Source: CAYSPO01 sp964432945 (lineage in GTDB: Bacteria > Bacillota > Clostridia > Tissierellales > Peptoniphilaceae). From it: DNA of 50,383 bases. How positions within the stretch are numbered: position 1 is the first letter of the stretch; each line of letters begins with the position of its first letter. Shown piece after piece: positions 1 through 8,645 of this stretch. The notes beneath the pieces are model-generated. The model was not told where the DNA came from, searched no databases, and saw nothing but the letters and a program-made list of their open reading frames with translations. The position numbers were made by a program, and so were the translations under genes. The stretch lies in contig CAYSPO010000004.1 in NCBI GenBank assembly GCA_964432945.1, positions 1-50,383 of the forward strand, read 5' to 3'.

Positions 1-112
1 CTTCCATACCTTTTGTTACAAAGAAAGTATCGCTAAGCTGCTCTCTAAACTTAGAAGGCATCATAACTCTTCCTTTAGAATCACATTTATGTTCATATTC
101 TCCAAAAAACAT
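1..112 (-). CDS. mraZ: MraZ, transcriptional regulator (N-terminus only)
   Basis: The window holds only the first 37 codons; the gene continues leftwards out of the window. The protein begins MFFGEYEHKCDSKGRVMMPSKF, the conserved first half of the MraZ/AbrB-like fold with the DxKGR segment. MraZ is the DNA-binding first gene of the division and cell wall (dcw) cluster in most bacteria and represses its own promoter. The ATG at 110-112 lies directly downstream of a row of 10-bp-spaced repeats that match the known type of MraZ operator, which supports the identification. Nothing can be said about the rest of the dcw cluster. Confidence 0.9.
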   Translation of the reverse strand, partial: MFFGEYEHKCDSKGRVMMPSKFREQLSDTFFVTKGME

Positions 113-123
113 ATTAATCTACC

Positions 124-166
124 ACACTTTTAACCACTATTTACCACTTTCTTCCACTAGATTATA
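124..166 (-). promoter_or_regulatory. mraZ promoter with MraZ-box direct repeats
   Basis: Read on the minus strand, AGTGG occurs three times at exact 10-bp spacing (complement of 154-158, 144-148 and 134-138), followed in phase by a degenerate fourth copy (AGTGT, 124-128). Runs of GTGG/AGTG elements at 10-bp steps are the known operator type of MraZ. A TATAAT -10 box (complement of 161-166) sits immediately upstream of the repeats, so bound MraZ would cover the transcription start. I see no convincing -35 element at the usual distance. Confidence 0.75.
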
Positions 167-220
167 GTTTACTATACAAATTGGTAGATTTCAAGGTTTA
201 TTTTGCTGTCAAGGCACTAA

Positions 221-245
221 AAAAAGACCTAGAAACAGGTCTTTT
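221..245 (-). terminator. Intrinsic terminator after the lgt operon
   Basis: A 9-bp perfect stem, AAAAGACCT (222-230) and AGGTCTTTT (237-245), closes a 6-nt loop. On the minus strand it is followed by a run of T (TTTTTTTAG). It lies 18 bp past the lgt stop codon and separates the hflX-lgt operon from mraZ. Confidence 0.85.
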
Positions 246-262
246 CTATGATAAATTATTGA

Positions 263-1015
263 TTATTTAATTCTAAGTTTCTCTTTTCTACCAAATATTA
301 AAATAAGAATACCCATAATTATTCCTACTATACTAACTATTTGAGATATTCTAAAACCTCTAAAATATAGGGAGTCTAATCTAAGTCCCTCTACAAAAAA
401 TCTCAATACCCCATAAAGAACCATATATAATGCAAATATTTGCCCATGATATTTTTGATGGTTTCTTGCGTAGTAGTATAAAAACAAGAATATTATAAAG
501 TCCCCTATAGATTCATATAAAAATGTAGGATGATGTTTTTTACCATTAATTAAAACTGCCCAAGGTAAATCTGTTTCATAACCATACGCTTCTTGGTTAA
601 TAAAATTTCCCCATCTTCCAATAGCTTGAGCAAGAGCGACTCCTGGCATAGCAATATCACAAGCTTCTAGTGGATTTAATTTTTTTACCTTACAGTAAAT
701 TACCCCCACAATTAAACCTGTTATTATTCCTCCATATATCCCTAATCCACCTTGTCTAAAGTTAAGAATTTGGTCTAAGTGTTGTGAGTAATAATCCCAT
801 TCAAAAGCCACATAATAAAGTCTAGCTCCCACTATTCCAACTAATATACACAGTATAAGCATATTTGATATCTCATCAGGGTCAAAGCCCTTTCTTTTTG
901 CATCTTTTTCTGCTAAGAAAAGTGCTAACAACATTCCAAGTGAAATTAATACTGCATACCACATTATATCAATTCCAAATACACTAAAGGCTACCTTATC
1001 TACTGGTGGTACCAT
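263..1015 (-). CDS. lgt: Prolipoprotein diacylglyceryl transferase
   Basis: Membrane enzyme that moves diacylglycerol from phosphatidylglycerol to the lipobox cysteine of prolipoproteins, the first step of lipoprotein maturation. The 250-residue length is normal. It has about seven hydrophobic segments, the GGLGIYGG segment near residue 90, the Lgt signature GRWGNFINQEAYG near residues 137-149 with its essential Arg, Asn and Glu, and an HPTFLYES motif around 162. The ATG at 1013-1015 has a strong GGAGG site and overlaps the end of the DUF1461 gene by 20 bp, so it is last in the hflX-yigZ-yebC-DUF1461-lgt operon. Several lipoproteins in this window (10066, 46487, 48109) would be its substrates. 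Confidence 0.96.
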   Translation of the reverse strand: MVPPVDKVAFSVFGIDIMWYAVLISLGMLLALFLAEKDAKRKGFDPDEISNMLILCILVGIVGARLYYVAFEWDYYSQHLDQILNFRQGGLGIYGGIITGLIVGVIYCKVKKLNPLEACDIAMPGVALAQAIGRWGNFINQEAYGYETDLPWAVLINGKKHHPTFLYESIGDFIIFLFLYYYARNHQKYHGQIFALYMVLYGVLRFFVEGLRLDSLYFRGFRISQIVSIVGIIMGILILIFGRKEKLRIK

Positions 1016-1649
1016 TTATTACCTCCTTATTTATTCCAAATAAAATAATTTCTATAATAACTACCAAGCTAACAGCCATAGTTATAATTCTTATTACTAA
1101 AGATTCAAAAAAATGCTCAGGTAAAATTCTAATCATAAGATCAGTTTCGGGGTTAAGCAACCATAAATCATTATCAAAAAATATATGATGAAATTTAATA
1201 AAAGCATCAGAAAAATTAACCATTAAAACCGATAGTATAATTCCAATTGCAATTGCCGTAATTATAAAGTAAACAGACATATTTTTCATAAAAAGACTCG
1301 GGCTATTTTTAAAACCTAAAACAAATAATCCAATTGATAATAGAAAAATTATAAGCATAATTTTTCTACCCCCTTCATAGAGTTTGAAAACATCTTCCAT
1401 ATGAAGGATTTCTTTTTCATTAAAATGATTTTCTAGAAATGAATTTTCACCATACTTAAGGTAGTCTAATAAATCACTCGTAACCTGATCTAACTCCTCT
1501 TGGCGAATTTTAGCTTCTTTATCTAGTCTATGTTCTCTTTGATATTTAGCAAAGTAATTTTTATCATAAGAGTTATATAAAAGACTTCCCATAATAATTA
1601 AAGAAACTAAGCACAAAGAGGTAAAGACAGAGATAAATTTATTAATCAT
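996..1649 (-). CDS. DUF1461 / TIGR01906 family integral membrane protein
   Basis: A 217-residue protein with four likely membrane segments (near residues 5-25, 95-115, 125-145 and 185-210) and a charged extracytoplasmic stretch between the first two. The segment HHIFFDNDLWLLNPETDLMI followed by LPEHFF is the hallmark of the DUF1461 (TIGR01906) family, which is common in Firmicutes and has no settled function. I chose the ATG at 1647-1649 (MINKFISV), which overlaps the yebC stop by 8 bp; a longer reading into yebC adds 19 residues with no family support. It is translationally coupled to both yebC and lgt. Confidence 0.8.
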   Translation of the reverse strand: MINKFISVFTSLCLVSLIIMGSLLYNSYDKNYFAKYQREHRLDKEAKIRQEELDQVTSDLLDYLKYGENSFLENHFNEKEILHMEDVFKLYEGGRKIMLIIFLLSIGLFVLGFKNSPSLFMKNMSVYFIITAIAIGIILSVLMVNFSDAFIKFHHIFFDNDLWLLNPETDLMIRILPEHFFESLVIRIITMAVSLVVIIEIILFGINKEVINGTTSR

Positions 1650-2370
1650 TTTGAACCCAATTATGGTAAACAGATTGAACATCATCATTATCTTCAAGGA
1701 TATCAATCATAGTTTCCATATTTTTTATATCTTTTTCATCAGTTAATTCAACATAATTTGCTGGTATATAAGATAATTCTGCTTTGAAAAAATTGTATCC
1801 TCTTTCACTCAAATTATCTCTTACTTCTGCAAAATCATTCATATCAACATTAATTTCTATAAATCCATCTTCTGAGTTAATATCTTCTGCTCCAGCTTCA
1901 ATAGCGTCCATCATAATTTGATCTTCATCTAAGTCTTTTACTTCAATTACTAAAAGCCCCTTATGCTCAAACATAAACGAAACAGATCCATTTTGTCCAA
2001 GATTTCCACCATATTTATCAAAGACATGTCGCATATCTGGTGCAGTTCTATTTCTATTGTCAGTTAAACATTCCACTAACACTGCAACCCCACCTGGGCC
2101 ATAACCTTCATAAATAACTTCTTCGTAGTTATCTCCTTCACCAGCAGCTTCAGCTTTTTTTATAGCTCTTTCGATATTATCATTAGGAAGATTTTCTGCT
2201 TTAGCTTGTTCTATAGCTGTTTTTAATTGAGGGTTATACTCTGGATCAGAGCCTCCTCTTTTTGCTGCAACAGTTATTAATCTAGCTAATTTAGAAAACA
2301 CCTTACCTCTCTTAGCATCTGCGCTTCCTTTTTTATTTTTTATTTTACTCCATTTATTATGTCCAGCCAT
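1642..2370 (-). CDS. yebC: YebC/PmpR family regulatory protein
   Basis: A 242-residue protein starting MAGHNKWSKIKNKKGSAD, the invariant start of the YebC/TACO1 family, followed by LPNDNIERAIKKA and the EGYGPGG motif near residue 88. Members have been described both as DNA-binding regulators and as translation factors that relieve ribosome stalling at proline stretches; the sequence does not tell which applies here. A good AGGAG site precedes the ATG. It sits 2 bp downstream of yigZ. Confidence 0.95.
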   Translation of the reverse strand: MAGHNKWSKIKNKKGSADAKRGKVFSKLARLITVAAKRGGSDPEYNPQLKTAIEQAKAENLPNDNIERAIKKAEAAGEGDNYEEVIYEGYGPGGVAVLVECLTDNRNRTAPDMRHVFDKYGGNLGQNGSVSFMFEHKGLLVIEVKDLDEDQIMMDAIEAGAEDINSEDGFIEINVDMNDFAEVRDNLSERGYNFFKAELSYIPANYVELTDEKDIKNMETMIDILEDNDDVQSVYHNWVQND

Positions 2371-2372
2371 AA

Positions 2373-3020
2373 TTACTTCTCCTTTATTATTTTTCCGTTT
2401 TTTACTGAAAGATATACTTCATCTATTATTCTCCAATTTATATTTGCAGAAGTTAAGTCAAGTAAATCTTGTTTTGTCTTTTCTTCAGATTCAGATTCAG
2501 AATATATTGTATATTTCACTAAATCTTCATATTTTTTATCCAATATCATTATTTTATTAGTTATAAGATAATTATCAAGTATCCCGATACTTTCATAAGA
2601 GAATTCTATTTCTATTATTTTATGTAGAACTTTATCTACAATAATAGCCTTATCTAAAGCTAACTTACATCCTTGAGTATAAGCTCTTACTAATCCACCT
2701 TTACCTAGAAGCGTACCACCAAAATATCTTGTTACTACAACAACCACCTCTTTTAGTCCCTCTTGTTCAAGTGTTGTAAGCATAGGCATACCAGCGGTGT
2801 GTGTTGGCTCACCGTCATCAGAAAATCTTTTTAAATTATCATTAATAACATAAGCTGTGCAATTGTGGGTTGCTGTGTTATGAAGTTCTTTAATCTGTTG
2901 AATAAATTCTTCAGCTTCTTCTTGGGTTTTTACAACTTTAGCATAACCGATAAATTTTGATTTCTTTTCTTCAAAGTTATCTTCCCCATAACAATGAACC
3001 GATTTATATCTATATTTCAT
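2373..3020 (-). CDS. yigZ: YigZ/IMPACT family protein (UPF0029)
   Basis: A 215-residue protein with the family signature FSDDGEPTHTAGMPML near residues 67-82 and VVVVTRYFGGTLLGKGGLVRAY near 93-115. YigZ proteins have an N-terminal ribosomal-protein-S5-like fold and a C-terminal ferredoxin-like domain; they are related to eukaryotic IMPACT, and their bacterial role is unclear. The start codon overlaps the hflX stop (TAATG), with a GAGGTG ribosome binding site inside the end of hflX, so the two are translationally coupled. Confidence 0.92.
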   Translation of the reverse strand: MKYRYKSVHCYGEDNFEEKKSKFIGYAKVVKTQEEAEEFIQQIKELHNTATHNCTAYVINDNLKRFSDDGEPTHTAGMPMLTTLEQEGLKEVVVVVTRYFGGTLLGKGGLVRAYTQGCKLALDKAIIVDKVLHKIIEIEFSYESIGILDNYLITNKIMILDKKYEDLVKYTIYSESESEEKTKQDLLDLTSANINWRIIDEVYLSVKNGKIIKEK

Positions 3021-4276
3021 TATGTCACCTCATATTCAGCTATTTTAGGAATATCTGCTAGATCCATTTCTAACTCTAAGTAAATACCATCATCTCTAGC
3101 TTCTTTTTTTATGGGTTGATATTTATCTATAAGCCTACCGTATAAGTTTGATTTTTTATAAGGTATTAATATTTTCTTCGTAATTTTATCTTCATTCAAA
3201 ATTTCTTTTATTTTATCTAAAAGTTTTTCAATGCTTTCATCAGAAATAGCCGAAATTTGAATACTCTTCTCTGAAATTCCGCCACTGTTTAAAACAGTTT
3301 TATCTATACATTTATCCATCTTATTATAAACAATTAACTTCTTAATATGACCTATCTCAAGTTCCTCAATAGTTGCCATAGTTGAGGAGATTTGTCTTTC
3401 TAGATTATCAGAAGATGCATCGAGAACAATTAGTAGTAAATCAGCATAAGCAGCCTCTTCTAAAGTAGATTTAAAAGCTTCTATTAAATTTACTGGTAAG
3501 TCTTCAATTAAACCTACTGTATCAGCTAAAATAAAATTCTCCCCATTGTAATCAACATGTCTATGACTTGTCTGGAGTGTTGCAAAAAGTCTATCATCAG
3601 CATAAACTTTTGAATTTTCTTTTCTATCAGTAAATTCCATTATTCTATTCATAATAGTTGATTTTCCTACATTTGTATAACCAAATAAAGAAACAATAGG
3701 AATATTCGAATCATTTCTTTTTTTGCTTCGAGTTTCTCTAGTTTTTTCTTGATTTTTTAATCGTTTTTTTATTCTGCTTATTTGACTTCTAATGTGTCTA
3801 CGATCTGTTTCAAGCTGCTGTTCACCTGGACCTCTAGTGCCTATTCCACCACCAGTTCTACTTAACTGATTTCCATAACCAATTAATCTAGGTAAAATAT
3901 ATTCTGCTTGAGCCAGACTAACTTGCAAAACAGCTTCGTTGGTTTTAGCTCTAGTGGCAAAAATATCGAGAATTAGATTTGTCCTATCTATAATTTTCTT
4001 ACCAGTAATAGACTCTAAATTTTTTATCTGAGATCCCGATAATTCACTATTAAATATAATTGTATCTATTTCCATATTCTCAGCAATTTCAGAAATTTCT
4101 TCTAATTTCCCACTTCCGATAAATGTTCTAGGGTTAGGTTCAGAATTTTGGCTAACAATAGAAACAACCTCTGCCCCTGCACTTTTTGCTAGTTCTACTA
4201 GCTCGTCCATAGAAGCATCAAAACTTTCTTTATTAGCTAAGCTCTTTAGGCCTACTAATATGACTTTTTCCTTCAT
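3020..4276 (-). CDS. hflX: GTPase HflX
   Basis: A ribosome-associated GTPase that in other bacteria splits stalled 70S ribosomes under stress. The 418 residues show the N-terminal HflX domain (about 1-120), the linker GTRGPGEQQLETDRRHIR near 143-160 typical of the family, a coiled helical stretch rich in Lys/Arg, then the GTPase core with the P-loop GYTNVGKST near 200, switch region DDRLFATLQ near 228, DTVGLIEDLP (G3) and NKMD (G4). It leads the operon ending with lgt and has its own strong promoter. Confidence 0.96.
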   Translation of the reverse strand: MKEKVILVGLKSLANKESFDASMDELVELAKSAGAEVVSIVSQNSEPNPRTFIGSGKLEEISEIAENMEIDTIIFNSELSGSQIKNLESITGKKIIDRTNLILDIFATRAKTNEAVLQVSLAQAEYILPRLIGYGNQLSRTGGGIGTRGPGEQQLETDRRHIRSQISRIKKRLKNQEKTRETRSKKRNDSNIPIVSLFGYTNVGKSTIMNRIMEFTDRKENSKVYADDRLFATLQTSHRHVDYNGENFILADTVGLIEDLPVNLIEAFKSTLEEAAYADLLLIVLDASSDNLERQISSTMATIEELEIGHIKKLIVYNKMDKCIDKTVLNSGGISEKSIQISAISDESIEKLLDKIKEILNEDKITKKILIPYKKSNLYGRLIDKYQPIKKEARDDGIYLELEMDLADIPKIAEYEVT

Positions 4277-4298
4277 ATATACTCACATCCATTTTTTT

Positions 4299-4327
4299 AT
4301 TATACTCTAGCTAGAGACTTCTGACAA
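4299..4327 (-). promoter_or_regulatory. hflX operon promoter with a 12-bp palindrome in the spacer
   Basis: On the minus strand TTGTCA (complement of 4322-4327), a 17-bp spacer and TATAAT (complement of 4299-4304) form a near-consensus vegetative promoter. The spacer contains the perfect palindrome CTCTAGCTAGAG (4305-4316) abutting the -10 box. That could be an operator, but a 12-bp palindrome can occur by chance. Confidence 0.75.
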
Positions 4328-4411
4328 TTTATTAGACTTATATATCATTATACTACAGTCTATATTTTCAGCACTTTTTATATTAAAATAAATAAAAGAA
4401 AATCAATTAGA

Positions 4412-4453
4412 TTGTATTAAATCGTTTAATACAAATAAGGCTTATGTTATAAT
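4412..4453 (+). promoter_or_regulatory. Promoter of the class A PBP gene with a 23-bp inverted repeat
   Basis: TTGTATTAAA (4412-4421) and TTTAATACAA (4425-4434) form a perfect 10-bp inverted repeat around TCG. A TATAAT -10 box lies at 4448-4453; the best-spaced -35 (TTTAAT, 4425-4430, 17 bp away) is inside the right arm. The geometry is that of an operator that would block RNA polymerase. The regulator is unknown. The stretch 4277-4472 holds this promoter, the divergent hflX promoter and nothing else that I see. Confidence 0.6.
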
Positions 4454-4472
4454 AATTCCAATAGGAGGAGAC

Positions 4473-7424
4473 ATGAATATAGGAAAACAAATCTTTAAGT
4501 ATATAAAAATTCTTATTTTAGTATTTATAATTATTGGAACAGTTTTTGCTGGTGCTTTAGCAAAATCAATTATTTCAGTAATACAAGAAACTCCCCAAGT
4601 TGATTTCTCTGGAATAGGCGAATCCTTAGGTGAGAGTTCAACCATTGTTGATATTAATGGTGAACTAATTGAAAAATTACAAAGCTCAGACTACAAAGAA
4701 ATTAAGTCTATCGATGAAATTCCACAGCATGTAAAAGATGCTTTTGTAGCAGTAGAGGACGAGAGATTTTATAAACACTCAGGTATAGATATTATAGGTA
4801 TAGGTCGTTCTTTTATTGACAACATATTAGCTGGAGGAATTGTCAGAGGTGGTTCTACTATCACACAACAGCTAGCCCGTGATTTGTACTTAAATGATGA
4901 GAAAACTTTAGACAGAAAAATAAAAGAAGCATATATAGCTTTAAAAATGAATGAGGCTTTAACAAAAGATGAAATTCTAGAGATTTACCTTAATAGAATT
5001 TTCCTAGGTCAAAATTCCTATGGTATTCAATCTGCCTCTCAAACATATTTTTCAAAAGATGTAAGCGAACTTACAATTGGTGAAGCAGCAGCCCTCGCTT
5101 CTCTACCCCAGGCTCCATCTGAATATGCACTATATAATACTCTGCCCCCAGAAAGTATAGATGATTCAAGTCTAATTATAGAAGAAGTTGAAATAAATGA
5201 TGAGAAATATTTTGCAGTTTATAATTCAGCTTATAAACAAAGACAAGAATATATCTTAGATAAAATGTTAGAGTTAGAAATGATTGATGCACAGCAATAT
5301 TCTAATGCTTATGTAGAAGATATCCACGCTGCATTAAACCCACCTAAAAGACAGAATGATAATAAAAATAATTTCTTTACAGGCATAGTTAAAAATCAAG
5401 TTATTGATGAATTAATGTTTAAATATAATCTAAACGAAGAAGAAGCAACTGAAATGCTTTATAATGGTGGTCTTGTAATTACCTCAACTATTGATAGTAA
5501 GATGCAGGAAGACCTAAATGATGAATTTGAAAATTTTGTTGATATGGTTGTTCAAGGAACTGAAGAGCAGTACAAAGATGCTAGATTCTTGAATTTATCC
5601 ACTGATGAAGATAATAATATTATTAACTCAGATGGTGAAGTTATATATTATGCAAAAGAGAACTTATTTGACTATGAAAATGATCTTTTTATACCTCAAG
5701 GTATGTATTCAAAAGATGATGGTGGTCTTCATATTAAATCAGAAGGTTTAACTTATAGCGATGGAAGTATAAAAGTTAGTCCTTTCTATACAGTAAGTGA
5801 TGGGAATCTAAGAACACATTCAGTAACTAATATAAAAATACCAAGTGAAGAGTTAGAACTTTCAAACGACTCAGAAATTATTATTTCAAATGCATATTTG
5901 AATAGTAATCCTGATTTCTATCTTGAAAATGAATCCGGTATATTTATAAAATCAAATGGATATAAAATTGATGACAAAGGAATTATTCAACCTCAATCTT
6001 CTGTTGTTGTTATAGACCATAACAAAGGTCATATAAAAGCAATAATAGGAGGCAGAGAAACACCAAGGGGTCTAAATAGAGCTTATCAAATAGCTAGACA
6101 ACCTGGTTCTACAATGAAACCAATAGCAGTATATGGCCCAGCACTTGATAACGGAATGACTCTAGCAAGCCCATTAGATGACTTACCTCGTAAAGAGAGA
6201 GAAGATAGACTATGGCCAATTAACTGGTATGGTGAATATAGAGGTATAACAGCTTTAAGAAAAAGTTTGGAAACATCTTCGAATGTTAATGCAGTAAACT
6301 GCTTAGAGATAATAGGTATAGAAAAATCAAAAGAATACTTGGAAAAATTTCACTTAATTAATGGAGATAATCCTGAAAATGATCATTTTGTTAGTAAAAG
6401 TGAAAATCCTGATGCAAACGACGAAAATACAGCAGCTATGGCTCTAGGAGCTATGAACTATGGATTTACCAACCTTGAATTGACTGGAGCTTATGCAGCT
6501 ATAGCAAACAAAGGTGTATATAAGGAGCCAATGAGTTTTTCAAAGATTGTAGATAGGAATGGTAGAGTTATCCTCGAAGATCCAGGCAATGAAAATAAAG
6601 TCTTTGATGAAGATGTTGCTTTTTTAATACAAGACGCTATGAGAACCACAACTAATCGTGGTGTAGCCCAAAACGCAAAAATTCCAGGTTTTGATGTTGC
6701 CGGAAAAACAGGTACATCGGGAACAGTAGATACAGATCAAGACTCATGGTATATTGGATATACTCCTTATTATACAGTTGGAGTATGGATGGGATCAGAT
6801 GATCAACAACTAAAAATCTCATCTATAAGCGGAATAACTACAAGTATATTCAGAGAAATTAATAAGTATATTCTTGAAAATGAAGAAGAAAAAGAATTTG
6901 AAATTCCTTCTAATATAATAGAAGTAGAAGTATGTAACCAATCCGGTAAACTTCCTTCATTTGCTTGTCATAACGATTCAAGAGGTACCATAATTACAGA
7001 ATACTTTATCAAAGGAACAGAGCCAAAAGATGAATGTACTGTTCATCAATATATAACTATAAATTCGTCTGATGGTCTACTTGCAACTAGTGATACTCCT
7101 GAAAGACATAAGATAGATAAGTTATTCATCACAAGAGATAAAGAGTTTAACCCAGATGACTTTAATGGCTTAACTCCTACTGACTGGTATTTAATGCCAC
7201 CGACAAAATATTCTAGTGAAAAAGGCTTACTAGACTCAATTATTGATACTATAATAGGCGATGATGAAACTGAAACTGAGACTGAAAAAACAGAAACCGA
7301 AACTGAAAAGACAGAAACAGAAGCTCCGCCTCCACCACCTCAACAAACGGAAACTGAAACTCCTAAACCTGAACCTCAGCCAACTCCAAATCCTCAGCCA
7401 GTTCCTGAACCAAGCCAACCATAA
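4473..7424 (+). CDS. Class A penicillin-binding protein (PBP1A type)
   Basis: Bifunctional peptidoglycan synthase: glycosyltransferase plus DD-transpeptidase, anchored by one N-terminal membrane helix (about residues 9-35). The glycosyltransferase domain shows EDERFYKHSG with the catalytic Glu near 95, GGSTITQQLARDLYL near 125 and LNRIFLGQ near 170. The transpeptidase has the active serine in RQPGSTMKP (about 546), an SSN motif near 605 and KTGTSG near 744. After it comes a short Cys-containing segment (VCNQSGKLPSFAC) and a low-complexity tail of about 60 residues rich in Thr-Glu repeats, then Pro-rich. At 983 residues it is longer than typical PBP1A. The AGGAGGAG site 6 bp before the ATG supports the start. 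It is a single-gene unit with a bidirectional terminator downstream. Confidence 0.95.
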   Translation: MNIGKQIFKYIKILILVFIIIGTVFAGALAKSIISVIQETPQVDFSGIGESLGESSTIVDINGELIEKLQSSDYKEIKSIDEIPQHVKDAFVAVEDERFYKHSGIDIIGIGRSFIDNILAGGIVRGGSTITQQLARDLYLNDEKTLDRKIKEAYIALKMNEALTKDEILEIYLNRIFLGQNSYGIQSASQTYFSKDVSELTIGEAAALASLPQAPSEYALYNTLPPESIDDSSLIIEEVEINDEKYFAVYNSAYKQRQEYILDKMLELEMIDAQQYSNAYVEDIHAALNPPKRQNDNKNNFFTGIVKNQVIDELMFKYNLNEEEATEMLYNGGLVITSTIDSKMQEDLNDEFENFVDMVVQGTEEQYKDARFLNLSTDEDNNIINSDGEVIYYAKENLFDYENDLFIPQGMYSKDDGGLHIKSEGLTYSDGSIKVSPFYTVSDGNLRTHSVTNIKIPSEELELSNDSEIIISNAYLNSNPDFYLENESGIFIKSNGYKIDDKGIIQPQSSVVVIDHNKGHIKAIIGGRETPRGLNRAYQIARQPGSTMKPIAVYGPALDNGMTLASPLDDLPRKEREDRLWPINWYGEYRGITALRKSLETSSNVNAVNCLEIIGIEKSKEYLEKFHLINGDNPENDHFVSKSENPDANDENTAAMALGAMNYGFTNLELTGAYAAIANKGVYKEPMSFSKIVDRNGRVILEDPGNENKVFDEDVAFLIQDAMRTTTNRGVAQNAKIPGFDVAGKTGTSGTVDTDQDSWYIGYTPYYTVGVWMGSDDQQLKISSISGITTSIFREINKYILENEEEKEFEIPSNIIEVEVCNQSGKLPSFACHNDSRGTIITEYFIKGTEPKDECTVHQYITINSSDGLLATSDTPERHKIDKLFITRDKEFNPDDFNGLTPTDWYLMPPTKYSSEKGLLDSIIDTIIGDDETETETEKTETETEKTETEAPPPPPQQTETETPKPEPQPTPNPQPVPEPSQP

Positions 7425-7428
7425 AAAT

Positions 7429-7454
7429 AACCCCCTGAATTATTTCAGGGGGTT
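7429..7454. terminator. Bidirectional terminator between the class A PBP gene and folD
   Basis: An 11-bp perfect stem, AACCCCCTGAA (7429-7439) and TTCAGGGGGTT (7444-7454), has a TTAT loop. It is followed by TTTATTTTTAT on the plus strand and TATTTTTAT on the minus strand, so it can serve both convergent genes. Confidence 0.92.
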
Positions 7455-7480
7455 TTATTTTTATGAAATTTATTTTTAAA

Positions 7481-8332
7481 TTATTTATTCATTCTATCAC
7501 AAGAATTAACAACTTGCTCAAGAAGAATACTTGTAGTCATAGCTCCTACCCCTCCTGGTGAAGGTGTAATCATAGATACATATTCTTCTAGATTATCAAA
7601 ATCAGCATCTCCTGATAATTTCCCATCACTATCAAGGCTCATTCCAACATCAACTATAATAGAATCTTCATTGAAATATTCTTTACCAAGAGCTTTTGCT
7701 CTTCCTTGTGCAGTAACAACGATATCCATATTCTTTGTAATTTCTGCAAGATCTTTTGTTCTTGAATGACAAATCATTGGAGTTGCATTTCTATCCAACG
7801 CCATCATAGCAAAAGGACGTCCAAATACCATAGATCTGTTAATTACAGCGATATTTTTTCCTTCAAGATTAATTCCATAATGCTCCATAATCTTAATAGC
7901 AGCCATTGGAGTTGCTGGTACGTTACTTGAAAAATCTCCTTCAAATACTTTTTCAAGGTTAATAGGACTCATACAGTCAACATCTTTTCCTGGATCGATA
8001 GCCATCTTTATAGTTTCTTCATCAATATGCTTTGGAAGTGGTCTAAAAATAAGAATACCGTTTATAGTCTTATCTTCATTAGATGCTTCAAGTAATTTTA
8101 ATAAATCTTCAGTTGTAGAATCTTCAGGGATTTGATCAAGTTGAGCTTCAATTCCAAGTGCTTCACAGTTTTTTATTATTGATTTTTCATAAGAAATATC
8201 ATCTGCTCTTTCTCCAACTCTGATAACATTTAGCTTTGGTGGAAAGCCTTTTCCTTTTAGTTCATCAACTCTTTTTATTATATCTTCCTTCAGCACATCT
8301 GCTGCTGGTTTACCTTTTAAAATTTGTGTCAT
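7481..8332 (-). CDS. folD: Methylenetetrahydrofolate dehydrogenase/cyclohydrolase, clostridial FolD variant
   Basis: FolD interconverts 5,10-methylene-, methenyl- and 10-formyl-tetrahydrofolate with NADP. The start at 8330-8332 (MTQILKGKPAAD) has a strong AGGAGGAG site and gives 283 residues, the normal length; a longer reading lacks such a site. Family motifs are KDVDCMSPIN near 122, NRSMVFGRP near 165, CHSRT near 190 and PSPGGVGAMT near 260. Two canonical cyclohydrolase positions differ: the Lys of the YxxxK motif is Ile (YEKSI, though a Lys follows two residues later) and the QLPLP loop reads FRPLP. I recall similar changes in other clostridial FolD proteins. Monocistronic. Confidence 0.9.
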   Translation of the reverse strand: MTQILKGKPAADVLKEDIIKRVDELKGKGFPPKLNVIRVGERADDISYEKSIIKNCEALGIEAQLDQIPEDSTTEDLLKLLEASNEDKTINGILIFRPLPKHIDEETIKMAIDPGKDVDCMSPINLEKVFEGDFSSNVPATPMAAIKIMEHYGINLEGKNIAVINRSMVFGRPFAMMALDRNATPMICHSRTKDLAEITKNMDIVVTAQGRAKALGKEYFNEDSIIVDVGMSLDSDGKLSGDADFDNLEEYVSMITPSPGGVGAMTTSILLEQVVNSCDRMNK

Positions 8333-8645
8333 ACTCTCCTCCTGTTTATTCTTTATACTTTTGATTATTACCCATAATTTCATTTAATAATAAACAAATA
8401 AAAATTATTTATTTTATTATATAATAAGGTTATCATTCTCTACTAATATAATCAATAAAAAAAGAACTAAATATATTCTTTGTTCTTTATAAAACAAATT
8501 TAATATGAGTTATACTTAATAAGGAATTTCTAGTATTAAATAATACTTACCTAACTTTATTAATAAAAAAAAGAAAACCCATAATCTTATGTTTTAGATT
8601 ACGGGTTTTAATTCGTCTAGCTCTAATTAAATAATATATTATATT
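8333..8645. other. AT-rich intergenic stretch between folD and the ABC transporter operon
   Basis: About 310 bases of very AT-rich DNA. It holds the transporter operon terminator (8574-8609). A second weak hairpin with arms AAAGAAC and GTTCTTT (about 8461-8488) is followed by T-rich sequence on the minus strand and may be a backup terminator or part of the folD leader. No convincing folD promoter and no small gene was recognised. Confidence 0.5.
8574..8609 (-). terminator. Terminator of the amino acid ABC transporter operon
   Basis: Fourteen-base arms, AAAACCCATAATCT (8574-8587) and AGATTACGGGTTTT (8596-8609), pair fully as minus-strand RNA if one G-U wobble is allowed. On the minus strand they are followed by CTTTTTTTTA. 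The wobble indicates that the minus-strand RNA is the functional one. Confidence 0.85.

Noticed and set aside
7236..7479. Arg/Phe-rich and Lys/Leu-rich open frames across the PBP tail on both strands
   Set aside because: They are shadows of the Thr-Glu/Pro repeat coding region; no ribosome sites, and the real gene is certain.
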